42,183 nt of DNA from a virus. The stretch lies in IMG/VR virus record IMGVR_UViG_3300011113_000563, positions 1 to 42,183 of that record, one strand, 5' to 3'. Below the pieces are notes generated by a model. That model did not search any database. It was not told where the DNA came from and saw only the letters and a program-made list of their open reading frames with translations. Below, piece by piece: positions 8,558-16,248 of this stretch (within the stretch, counting starts at the first letter, position 1; every line of letters starts with the position of its first letter). The position numbers and the translations under genes are program-made.

Positions 8558-9163
8558 ATGGGAGGAAGAATAATAGAATTAGAAAATAAAATATTAGAAA
8601 TATTTAATTTTAAAAAAAACGGTTACTTTGTAGATATTGGGGCGTACGATGGGGTATCTATAAGTAATACTAAGTTTTTAGAAGACTTAGGTTGGGATGG
8701 TATGTGTATAGAACCTCACCCAAATGTTTTCAAACTTTTGACATCTAACAGAAACTGTACATGTATAAATTGTGCAATATGGAATGAAAACAAAAAAGTT
8801 AATTTTTTGTCTTTATCAGGTTATACAGAAATGTTAAGTGGAATTGTTGAGTCATATGACATGAGACATTATGGTAGAATACAATCAGAATTAAATCATT
8901 TTGGTGGGTCATCTGAGATTCTCGAAGTAGATGCTAAAAAATTTGAAGACGTAGTTTCTAAAACTGAAATAGATTTTTTATCAATAGACACTGAAGGTTC
9001 AGAACTACAAATATTAGAACAAATTGATTTTAACAAATATGTTATTAAAGTTATATGTGTAGAAAACAACTTTCACGAAAGTAAATTCAATGACTTTTTT
9101 ACGAGTAAAGGTTACAAATTATACGGTAGTGTAAACATAGATTATTTATATGTGAAAATATGA
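8558..9163 (+). CDS. FkbM family methyltransferase 1
   Basis: An FkbM-type SAM-dependent O-methyltransferase of 201 residues. The SAM site reads GYFVDIGAYDGVSISNTKFL (about 21-40), and GWDGMCIEPHPNVFKLL gives the acidic residue binding the ribose. The family end motif is DFLSIDTEGSELQILEQIDF (about 145-164), with the IDTEG(S)E core. Such enzymes usually methylate hydroxyls on sugars or polyketides. It begins after the 75-base gap, behind an extremely A-rich leader, and overlaps the next gene by four bases. A degenerate octamer TATTTACC at 8511 lies 39 bases upstream, too weak to call a promoter. Confidence 0.86.
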   Translation: MGGRIIELENKILEIFNFKKNGYFVDIGAYDGVSISNTKFLEDLGWDGMCIEPHPNVFKLLTSNRNCTCINCAIWNENKKVNFLSLSGYTEMLSGIVESYDMRHYGRIQSELNHFGGSSEILEVDAKKFEDVVSKTEIDFLSIDTEGSELQILEQIDFNKYVIKVICVENNFHESKFNDFFTSKGYKLYGSVNIDYLYVKI

Positions 9164-10281
9164 GAAGTAAAAAAATAGCAATAGTCACCGGCTCTTCAGG
9201 GTTAATCGGGTCCCAAAGTGTTAGTTTTTTCATTGAAAAAGGTTTTTTTGTTATAGGTATTGATAATCATATGAGGTCTTATTTTTTTGGTGAGGGGAGT
9301 AGTACAATAAACAACACAGAAAAACTATTAATCGACTACAAAGATAGTTTTGAATTTCACGACATAGACATTCGAGATTATAATTCTCTTAGAAAAATTT
9401 TTGAAGAAAACAAAAATTTAATAGAAGTAGTTATACATACCGCAGCCCAACCATCACATGATTGGGCATCTAAAGAACCACTCACAGACTTTTCTATTAA
9501 TGCATTAGGAACTTTAAATTTGTTAGAGTTAGTTAGGTTAAATTGTGACCAATCAACTTTTATTTTTACATCAACCAATAAAGTTTATGGAGATAACCCA
9601 AATAAGTTACAAATCGATGAATCCGATACAAGATATGTACTAAACGATAGTAAGTATAATGGCTCTATTGATGAAACCATGTCAATAGACAATTGTTTAC
9701 ATTCGGTATTTGGGGCATCTAAAGTCGCCGCAGACGTAATGGTACAAGAGTATGGTAAATATTTTGGTATTAAAACTGTGTGTTTTAGGGGTGGTTGTCT
9801 AACAGGACCTAATCATGCGGGCGCTGAATTACATGGATTTTTATCCTATTTAATAAAATGTATTGTAAATAATAAAAACTATACAATTTATGGGTATAAA
9901 GGAAAACAAGTAAGAGATAACATACATTCATTTGATTTGGTCAATATGTTTTGGTATTTTCATAAAAATCCAAAAAAAGGTGAAGTCTATAATGCCGGTG
10001 GTGGTTTAGAAAATTCTGTATCGATTATAGAGGTTATAAAAATTGTTAATGACTTATGTGAAAAAAAAATAAAGGGATGGAAGCGATGGTCCAAATATAA
10101 AATAAATGAATCTAATAGGATTGGAGACCACATATACTATGTTACAAATTACAACAAATTTTCTAAAGATTATCCTGAATGGCCAGGAATTACGAAGCCT
10201 TTGATAGAAATTTTGGATGAAATGACAACTTACGAAATAAAACTTTTAAATAGTAAAACTAATGATACAGTACACATATAA
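9160..10281 (+). CDS. NAD-dependent epimerase, CDP-paratose 2-epimerase-like SDR
   Basis: An extended short-chain dehydrogenase acting on a nucleotide sugar. The N-terminal glycine motif is TGSSGLIG (residues 10-17), then IDNHMRSYFFGEGSST (35-49), HTAAQPSHDWASKEPLTDF (93-111), TSTNKVYGDNPN (137-148) and GGCLTGPNHAGAELHGFLSYL. This combination is that of proteins annotated as CDP-paratose 2-epimerase-like, a group wider than true TyvE. At the YxxxK site the residue is Phe184 (FGASK, 184-188), which I recall for other members of this subgroup, so catalysis may differ from classical epimerases. At 373 residues it is full length. A TATTTATA lies at 9143-9150 inside the upstream gene. It overlaps the following methyltransferase by 20 bases. 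Confidence 0.82.
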   Translation: MRSKKIAIVTGSSGLIGSQSVSFFIEKGFFVIGIDNHMRSYFFGEGSSTINNTEKLLIDYKDSFEFHDIDIRDYNSLRKIFEENKNLIEVVIHTAAQPSHDWASKEPLTDFSINALGTLNLLELVRLNCDQSTFIFTSTNKVYGDNPNKLQIDESDTRYVLNDSKYNGSIDETMSIDNCLHSVFGASKVAADVMVQEYGKYFGIKTVCFRGGCLTGPNHAGAELHGFLSYLIKCIVNNKNYTIYGYKGKQVRDNIHSFDLVNMFWYFHKNPKKGEVYNAGGGLENSVSIIEVIKIVNDLCEKKIKGWKRWSKYKINESNRIGDHIYYVTNYNKFSKDYPEWPGITKPLIEILDEMTTYEIKLLNSKTNDTVHI

Positions 10282-10909
10282 TATTAATAATGAAGTAATA
10301 AAGGTTGAGTTGCCAAATTACTATGAGTGTGACGCGGGATGGTATTACAACGCAGAACCAGCAACAAGAAATTACATAATTAATAAACTTAAACAAAGTG
10401 ACGTAGTATTAGACTGTGGTGCACAAATAGGGTTATACACAACTTTATTTTCTAAAATATGTAAAAATGGAAAAGTATATTCATTTGAACCTACAGATAC
10501 ATTTAATATGTTAGAAAAAAATTGTAATCATAATAATTGTGAAAATGTTGTTTTAATAAACAAACCACTATCAAACAAATTGGGATTAATTAAAGACAAA
10601 ATTTTTAAAATTTGGTCTCAACAAACAATTGAAGAAAAGGAATTTAATTTTGAAACTATAGACAATTTTGTTAATATCAATAATCTAAAAATAAATCTTA
10701 TTAAGATTGACGTAGATTCTTATGACTATGAAGTCTTACTTGGCGCAAAAGAAACTTTAATTTCTCAGTCACCTACAGTGCTAATTGAACTTAACTATGC
10801 ACTACATAAACGTGGATACACTGAAAACGACGCAATAAATTTTATGAATGAGATAGGGTATAAAGTTGTACATATATTGGACAATGAAAATTATATTTTT
10901 GAAAAATAA
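10262..10909 (+). CDS. FkbM family methyltransferase 2
   Basis: A 215-residue FkbM-like SAM-dependent methyltransferase. The N-terminal part CDAGWYYNAEPATRNYI leads into the SAM motif DVVLDCGAQIGLYTTLFSK (about 45-63), then KVYSFEPTDTFNMLEKN with the expected acidic residue. The C-terminal family motif is LIKIDVDSYDYEVLLGAKE (about 156-174), a variant of IDVEGxExxVLxGA in which Glu-Gly is replaced by Asp-Ser. The start codon lies 20 bases inside the epimerase gene, so translation is probably coupled. The acceptor is unknown. It is one of three FkbM relatives in a 3-kb stretch, which differ strongly from each other and so are unlikely to be recent duplicates. Confidence 0.82.
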   Translation: MIQYTYNINNEVIKVELPNYYECDAGWYYNAEPATRNYIINKLKQSDVVLDCGAQIGLYTTLFSKICKNGKVYSFEPTDTFNMLEKNCNHNNCENVVLINKPLSNKLGLIKDKIFKIWSQQTIEEKEFNFETIDNFVNINNLKINLIKIDVDSYDYEVLLGAKETLISQSPTVLIELNYALHKRGYTENDAINFMNEIGYKVVHILDNENYIFEK

Positions 10910-10921
10910 AAATAAATAAAA

Positions 10922-11629
10922 ATGATAGTAAAAAAAGTCTTAAACAATATTTTAGATAGTGACAATAAAATCATAATACCTGAATGGGTAAAAAAAGTAA
11001 AAATAGATGTTGGAACATCATTAAGTGCCCCTAATTCCGAAATTTGGTTACAAAAAGAAAGTGATTTAATGGTTTTTGGTTTCGAACCAAACATTCACAA
11101 CATAAAAGTTTTATATGAAGGTCAAAATTTTTGGCCTCACCACATACAAAAAGAAAGAATTGATAAATCTTTTTTTTTAATTAGATGTGCGTTGTCTAAC
11201 GAAATAAAAGAATCGCAAAAGTTTTATTGCACCGGTAACAATAATTCAGGAACATCAAGTTTATTTGAACCTAAAACTTTTGAAGTTTTAGATATTATTG
11301 ATGTACCGGTAATTACCTTGAATGATTTTTTTGATTTTTTTCCTTGGGATAAAGTTGAATACATAGACCAAGTAAAAATCGATGCTCAATCTTCTGATTT
11401 TAATATTATAAAAGGTATGGACAGGTATATGCAAGATAAAGTCGTATTTATCGATGTCGAGACTCACACAAATGGTCAATATTACTCAGAAGAGTATCCA
11501 ATTGATTTAAAAAACTATATGATTGAAAGAAATTTTGAGTGTATAAATTGGGGAATAAACTCAACATTTTTAAACACTAAATTGAAAAATAAATTAAATA
11601 AAATTAATTATCACATTTTAGATATGTGA
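10922..11629 (+). CDS. FkbM-like methyltransferase 3
   Basis: A 235-residue protein related to FkbM methyltransferases but more diverged. VKKVKIDVGTSLSAPNSEIWL (about 18-38) gives the IDVGTS SAM-binding turn, VFGFEPNIHNIKVLYEG supplies the acidic residue, and VEYIDQVKIDAQSSDFNIIKG (about 142-162) is the C-terminal IDxxxxDxxVLKG-type motif. It also has IRCALSNE, the strand found after motif II in this family. A central GNNNSGTSSLFEP segment matches the Ser/Gly-rich loop of FkbM proteins. It lies twelve bases after FkbM 2 and is followed by 31 bases without a clear promoter before the GDP-mannose epimerase gene. Confidence 0.75.
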   Translation: MIVKKVLNNILDSDNKIIIPEWVKKVKIDVGTSLSAPNSEIWLQKESDLMVFGFEPNIHNIKVLYEGQNFWPHHIQKERIDKSFFLIRCALSNEIKESQKFYCTGNNNSGTSSLFEPKTFEVLDIIDVPVITLNDFFDFFPWDKVEYIDQVKIDAQSSDFNIIKGMDRYMQDKVVFIDVETHTNGQYYSEEYPIDLKNYMIERNFECINWGINSTFLNTKLKNKLNKINYHILDM

Positions 11630-11660
11630 TAAAAAATAATTTTTAATTAAAACAGTAAAA

Positions 11661-12722
11661 ATGAAAAAAATTCTTATATTAGGTGGTGGTGGATTCATAG
11701 GCGGACACCTAGCAAAAAGATTAAAAGATGAAGGAAATCACGTTAGAATATGTGATATAAAAAAACATGAGTATTTCGAGCATGAGGAAATTTGTCACGA
11801 ATTTATTTTGGGTGATTTGACAGACCCTAAAGTGGTTGAGTTAGTAATTGAAGATGGTGTTGATGAGGTTTACCAATTAGCAGCAGATATGGGAGGCGCT
11901 CTTTATATCTTCACGGGTGAAAACGACGCCAATGTAATGTATAACTCAGCAACAATTAACCTTAATGTTGTGCATGAATGTGTTAAAAAGAAAGTTAAAA
12001 AAGTATTCTACTCTTCTTCCGCATGTATGTATCCTGAACACAACCAGCTTGACCCATTAAATCCTAACTGTGAAGAGTCTTCAGCATACCCCGCAAATCC
12101 TGATTCAGAATATGGGTGGGAAAAGTTATTTTCTGAAAGATTATTTTTAGCCTTCAATAGAAACTATGGATTGGACGTTAGAGTTGCAAGATTCCATAAC
12201 ATATTTGGACCTCAAGGTACATGGGATGGTGGTAAGGAAAAGGCACCTGCCGCTATGTGTAGAAAAGTTGCCGAAACACCTGATGGTGGGGTAATTGAAG
12301 TTTGGGGTAACGGTCAACAAACCCGTTCTTTTTTGTATGTTGACGAGTGTGTTGAGGCGGTTTTAAAATTAATGGAAAGTAATTTTGTTGGTCCTGTTAA
12401 TATTGGTTCGGAAGAAATGGTCACAATAAATGAATTGGCCACTTTAGCTATAAAAATATCAGGTAAAAACATTACTATACAAAATATTGAAGGAGATGAG
12501 TTTGTCAAAAAATACGGTTTTAAATGTCCTTTAGGGGTAAAGGGACGTAATTCGGACAACAAACTTTATAAAGAAAAAGTTGGATGGGAAGTAACTCAAC
12601 CACTTTTTATTGGTCTTGAAAAAACTTATAATTGGGTAAAATCAAAAGTTTCCGAAACTAAGTACATATACGAAAGTCCTGATGGTGGTAAAACCATAAA
12701 AAAAAGAAAAATTAATTATTAA
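11661..12722 (+). CDS. GDP-mannose 3,5-epimerase (SDR family)
   Basis: Predicted to convert GDP-D-mannose into GDP-L-galactose (and GDP-L-gulose). The protein follows the plant and bacterial GME pattern closely: GGGGFIGGHLAKRL (8-21), ADMGGA (75-80), SSSACMYP (118-125), YGWEK at 151-155 as the YxxxK pair, RFHNIFGPQGTWDGGKEKAPAA (177-198), WGNGQQTRSF, and GVKGRNSDN. The residues matching the acid/base pair of Arabidopsis GME, Cys145 and Lys217, are present as Cys122 and Lys194. At 353 residues it is close to the family length. This is the most specific functional call in the cluster. The stop codon overlaps the phoH start as TAATG, linking the glycan genes to the next block. Confidence 0.88.
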   Translation: MKKILILGGGGFIGGHLAKRLKDEGNHVRICDIKKHEYFEHEEICHEFILGDLTDPKVVELVIEDGVDEVYQLAADMGGALYIFTGENDANVMYNSATINLNVVHECVKKKVKKVFYSSSACMYPEHNQLDPLNPNCEESSAYPANPDSEYGWEKLFSERLFLAFNRNYGLDVRVARFHNIFGPQGTWDGGKEKAPAAMCRKVAETPDGGVIEVWGNGQQTRSFLYVDECVEAVLKLMESNFVGPVNIGSEEMVTINELATLAIKISGKNITIQNIEGDEFVKKYGFKCPLGVKGRNSDNKLYKEKVGWEVTQPLFIGLEKTYNWVKSKVSETKYIYESPDGGKTIKKRKINY

Positions 12723-13459
12723 TGTCACCTAGAAAAAAATTAACTACAGATGAACCAGTAATTCCACATTCTTTCACAAAGAAAGATTTTATAAATTCAG
12801 TCATTAAAAGAAAACAAAAAAGTAAATTTTTATCGGATAACCAAAAAGACTACTACGACATATTAGTGAACAATCAAATAACTATTTGTTCAGGTCCTGC
12901 GGGTGTTGGTAAAAGTTATATATCTATGAAAGCAGCTGTGGACCTTTTGATGGACCCTTCTAATTCATATGAAAAAATTATTATTGTTAGACCAGCGGTT
13001 GAAGCAGAAGAAAAGTTAGGTAGTTTACCTGGTAATTTAGAAGAAAAATTAGACCCTTATATTTTTCCGTCGTATTACCTATTAAATAAAATTATTGGAA
13101 AAGATGCTCGTGAAAAACTAAAAGAAGCCGAAATTATTGAAGTGTTTGCATTGGCATATATGCGAGGAATGAATATAGACAATTCTATTCTTATTTTTGA
13201 AGAAGCTCAAAATGCAACCCCAAATCAAATTAAATTACTATTGACAAGGATTGGTTATAATAGTAAATTTTTCATATCGGGGGATTTAGAACAAACTGAC
13301 CGATATAAAGATAAAAAACAATCAGGGTTATACGATGCTCTTCAAAGGTTTCAAAATGTTAAGGATATTGGTATTTACGACTTTAGAAACGCTAAAAATG
13401 TGAGAAATCCACTCATTGGAAAAATATTAGAAAGATATGACGAAGAGAATCGGGATTGA
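12722..13459 (+). CDS. phoH: PhoH-like ATPase
   Basis: A P-loop NTPase of the PhoH family, common in marine and freshwater phages. Walker A is GPAGVGKS at residues 58-65; IIIVRPAVEAEEKLGSLPGNL (87-107) is the PhoH signature with VRPAV and LGxLPG; Walker B is ILIFEEAQNATPNQ, with Glu160 where most PhoH proteins have Asp; and FISGDLEQTD is the sensor I motif. The function is not settled: the family includes ATPases linked to RNA processing, and phage copies have been proposed as phosphate-starvation genes without firm evidence. It is 245 residues long, without the KH or PIN domains of larger relatives. It overlaps the downstream HAD-like gene by 23 bases. Confidence 0.92.
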   Translation: MSPRKKLTTDEPVIPHSFTKKDFINSVIKRKQKSKFLSDNQKDYYDILVNNQITICSGPAGVGKSYISMKAAVDLLMDPSNSYEKIIIVRPAVEAEEKLGSLPGNLEEKLDPYIFPSYYLLNKIIGKDAREKLKEAEIIEVFALAYMRGMNIDNSILIFEEAQNATPNQIKLLLTRIGYNSKFFISGDLEQTDRYKDKKQSGLYDALQRFQNVKDIGIYDFRNAKNVRNPLIGKILERYDEENRD

Positions 13460-14087
13460 AGTTAATGGTGTTTTAAGAAATACTTTAGGTAAAATACGCC
13501 AAACATATGAAAAATTTATGATTGAAAATAATTCTGAAGAAAAAACATTTATGTTGGATTTATCGGGTAACACAGAATTAATGGTAGAAGACAAACCTTT
13601 TGAATATAAATTGTTAAATGAAGTTGATAGTTTGAACTTATCGTCTCATTTCGCATTCAAATCGGAAGATGAATTATATGATTTTTTATATCAGGAGTTT
13701 GCAATGCAAATATTTGGTCACGCAGAATCTACAGAAATGCACACTTTTCACACACTAAATGACGTTTATGTAAAATATAGAAATACTAATGACTTATTGA
13801 TTGTGTCAGATGAAATTGGTAAATCAAAACCTGCCACATTATTCTTTTTATCAAAGTTTGGTTGTCAACTTGAAAAAGTTAAGTTTTACTCAGACACTAC
13901 TAAAAATTCTATATGGGATGAGGTTGATGTTTTAGTGACCGCAAATCCCACAATATTGAATGACCATCCAACAAACAAGGTTGTAATAAAGTTTAATACT
14001 AACTACAACAAAAAAAATAAATCAAAACATGAAATCAACTCACTAACTGAGTTAGATGAATGTTTACAAAAATTAGGAATATGTTAG
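13437..14087 (+). CDS. HAD-like protein with degenerate motif I
   Basis: A 216-residue protein that reads like a haloacid-dehalogenase-type phosphatase but may be inactive. The N-terminus RIGIEVNGVLRNTLGKI aligns with HAD motif I (DxDGVL), yet both aspartates are replaced (Glu8 and Asn10). LLIVSDEIG could be motif II, KSKPATLFFLSKFG has the motif III Lys, and IWDEVDVLVTANP resembles the acidic motif IV. No other domain is recognisable. It starts 23 bases inside phoH and ends overlapping the next gene, so it is part of the PhoH operon. Possible roles are nucleotide 5'-phosphatase remnant or regulatory binding protein; the fold call is an inference from motif order. Confidence 0.5.
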   Translation: MTKRIGIEVNGVLRNTLGKIRQTYEKFMIENNSEEKTFMLDLSGNTELMVEDKPFEYKLLNEVDSLNLSSHFAFKSEDELYDFLYQEFAMQIFGHAESTEMHTFHTLNDVYVKYRNTNDLLIVSDEIGKSKPATLFFLSKFGCQLEKVKFYSDTTKNSIWDEVDVLVTANPTILNDHPTNKVVIKFNTNYNKKNKSKHEINSLTELDECLQKLGIC

Positions 14088-14362
14088 AATTTTTAGGAGA
14101 AAAGTATTATATCGATGTTCAGGAAATTGATAATAAAATAGCAATTCCTGCTACTTTAGAATCAACAAATGATGACGGTCAGAATGAACCACAAATTAGT
14201 GTTTCTAAATGGGAAGTATATAAAAATTTAATAGATGTAGTTCTTTCAGAAAGAGAAGAACTTGATGAAAATTTGGGCATTCATAGTGCTAAAAATTTAT
14301 CAATTCCTTTCAAATTCGCATTCAACACACTATTAATAAACAACATAATTAAAAAATTATAA
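14081..14362 (+). CDS. Small conserved-looking protein of unknown function
   Basis: I do not recognise this protein. From the ATG at 14081 it has 93 residues, beginning LEFLGEKYYIDVQEIDN; an in-frame ATG at 14060 would add seven residues and enlarge the overlap with the HAD-like gene. I prefer 14081 because it sits right at the upstream stop (ATGTTAG) and has AGGAAT before it, one of the few purine-rich leaders here. The C-terminal part LGIHSAKNLSIPFKFAFNTLL looks helical. No signal peptide or membrane segment is evident. It is followed four bases later by a glycosyltransferase gene in the same transcription unit. Confidence 0.6.
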   Translation: MLEFLGEKYYIDVQEIDNKIAIPATLESTNDDGQNEPQISVSKWEVYKNLIDVVLSEREELDENLGIHSAKNLSIPFKFAFNTLLINNIIKKL

Positions 14363-14366
14363 AAAA

Positions 14367-15431
14367 ATGGAATTAGACAAAATTAAAAAAATTGAAACCT
14401 CGGTTGAAAACCTTGGAAACAAAACTGCAAGAATTTATTTCTTAGTGCAAGACACAAAAGGAAACCCAAAGGCGGGTATTGCCTACATTTACCAAATGGC
14501 TATGTCATTATTTAATAAAGGATTTAATGTCAAAATGATACACGAAACATCTGAATATCAAGGCGTTTCAGAATGGTTAGGTAAAGAATATATGGAGATT
14601 GAACACTTACCTATTGAAGGTCAGAATCTTCCAATTTCACCTGAAGATTTTGTTGTCATTCCTGAGTTATATGCTCACGTTATGGAACAACTAAAAAACT
14701 ACCCTTGTGGTAAATTGGTATTGTGTCAAGCTTATGATTATATGTTAGAAACACTACCTCCAGGCATTTCTTGGGCAAACTATGGTTTTTTAAAATGTGT
14801 AACAACATCAGAATTTCAGAAAGAATATATTCGTTCTGTTTTTAAGAATGTTAGTGTAGATGTAATTGAGCCAGTCGTTTCTGAAATATTTACAAAAAAA
14901 GAAAAACCATCAAAACCAATTATTTCTATTCATTGTAGAGAACCAAGAGAAACTGCAAAAATTATTAAAAGTTTTTACATGAAGTATCCACAATACAGAT
15001 GGTTTACTTTTAGAGATATGAAAAATATTAGTCAAAACGACTTTTCAAAATTTTTGAAAGAATCGTTTGTTTCTGTTTGGGTTGATAGAGAATCTGGATT
15101 TGGTACTTTCCCAATAGAGAGTATGATTTCTAACACACCTGTAATTGGTTTGGTTCCAAACTTAAAACCAGAGTGGATGAGTGAAAATAATGGTATTTGG
15201 ACGTATTCATTTAATGAAATTATAGACATTTTAGCAAACTTTGCACAAAATTGGTTGGAAGACAACATAAACGATGATTTGTATGATAAAATGACCGAAA
15301 CGGGTATAAAATACCAAAACAAACCATTGTTTGACCAAAAAGTTGAATCTCTTTTTACTGAATTTTTTGAAGTAAGAAAAAATATGTTCAACCAACAATT
15401 AGAAAAACTAAAAATAACCGAAGAAAATTAA
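14367..15431 (+). CDS. Putative GT-B fold glycosyltransferase
   Basis: A 354-residue protein that looks like a diverged GT4-type glycosyltransferase. The N-terminal half has the feature GNPKAGIAYIYQMAMSLFNKG (residues 32-52), like the loop and first helix of GT-B enzymes, and KLVLCQAYDYMLETLP and CVTTSEFQKEYI, typical of the acceptor domain. The C-terminal half begins near IISIHCREPRETAKII and ends with SVWVDRESGFGTFPIESMIS, where the Glu-rich, Gly-Phe-Gly-Thr-Phe segment matches the donor-site E(F)G(L)xxxE pattern of GT4 proteins. It lies between phoH and the late sigma gene rather than in the main cluster, so virion protein glycosylation is a plausible role. Confidence 0.75.
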   Translation: MELDKIKKIETSVENLGNKTARIYFLVQDTKGNPKAGIAYIYQMAMSLFNKGFNVKMIHETSEYQGVSEWLGKEYMEIEHLPIEGQNLPISPEDFVVIPELYAHVMEQLKNYPCGKLVLCQAYDYMLETLPPGISWANYGFLKCVTTSEFQKEYIRSVFKNVSVDVIEPVVSEIFTKKEKPSKPIISIHCREPRETAKIIKSFYMKYPQYRWFTFRDMKNISQNDFSKFLKESFVSVWVDRESGFGTFPIESMISNTPVIGLVPNLKPEWMSENNGIWTYSFNEIIDILANFAQNWLEDNINDDLYDKMTETGIKYQNKPLFDQKVESLFTEFFEVRKNMFNQQLEKLKITEEN

Positions 15432-15435
15432 AAAC

Positions 15436-16248
15436 ATGGAAAATTTAGAAAAATTAGACGTATCTGTAATCTTACCAATAGATTCCGCAAAAAACATTAT
15501 GTTTAACGAATTGTTTAACAGAGCAATTACATCAATAACAACACAAATCGCACCAATCAACGAATTAGTTATTGTACACACAGATGAAGAGTTACTAAAA
15601 AATACTTTAGACAATTTCGATTTTAGTGGTTTAACCGTAACTTTAGTTGAAAACAAAAATGAATTTGATTTTTCAACACAAGTAAATATTGGAGTTAAAC
15701 ACGCAAAAAGTAAGTGGGTATCAATTTTAGAATTTGATGACGAATATTCAACAATATGGTTCAAGAACTTTAACAGATATCAAAAGGCGTATCCTGAGGT
15801 TGATGCTTTTTTACCTATTGTTATTGATACTGATGAAAAAGGTGTTTTTGTTGGATTTACAAACGAGGCAACTTTTGCTGTGAGTATAAACTCTGAAATT
15901 GGGTATTTGAACAACGACACTTTATTGAATTACCAAAACTTCCAATCGAGTGGTATGGTAATTAAAAAATCAACTTTTGAAGATAATGGAGGTTTTAAAT
16001 CAAGTATGAAATTAACTTTTGTTTATGAATACCTTTTAAGATTAACTTACAACTCTGCAAAAATTATGACAATACCAAGAATTGGTTACAAACATATGAA
16101 CTTAAGACCGGGTTCTATTTTTTGGAATTATAAAAATGGTGATAAAAAAATTACTGATGATGAGGTTAGTTTTTGGATTGAGTCGGCAAAAAAAGAACAT
16201 TTTTTTACTTCAGATAGAAACATAAAATTTGAACCACAAAGTGTGTAA
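15436..16248 (+). CDS. Family 2 glycosyltransferase next to the sigma gene
   Basis: A 270-residue GT2-like enzyme. VSVILPIDSAKNIMFNELFNRA (9-30) is the opening of the GT-A fold, ITSITTQIAPINELVIVHTD (31-50) is the usual nucleotide-binding segment, and KSKWVSILEFDDEYS (91-105) has the DD metal site. GGFKSSMKLTFVYEYLLRL near residue 190 fits the acceptor part of the domain. It follows the GT-B gene by four bases; the stop codon overlaps the sigma start as TAATG. Co-transcription with a late sigma and tail genes suggests that it acts late, perhaps on structural proteins. Donor and acceptor are unknown. Confidence 0.82.
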   Translation: MENLEKLDVSVILPIDSAKNIMFNELFNRAITSITTQIAPINELVIVHTDEELLKNTLDNFDFSGLTVTLVENKNEFDFSTQVNIGVKHAKSKWVSILEFDDEYSTIWFKNFNRYQKAYPEVDAFLPIVIDTDEKGVFVGFTNEATFAVSINSEIGYLNNDTLLNYQNFQSSGMVIKKSTFEDNGGFKSSMKLTFVYEYLLRLTYNSAKIMTIPRIGYKHMNLRPGSIFWNYKNGDKKITDDEVSFWIESAKKEHFFTSDRNIKFEPQSV

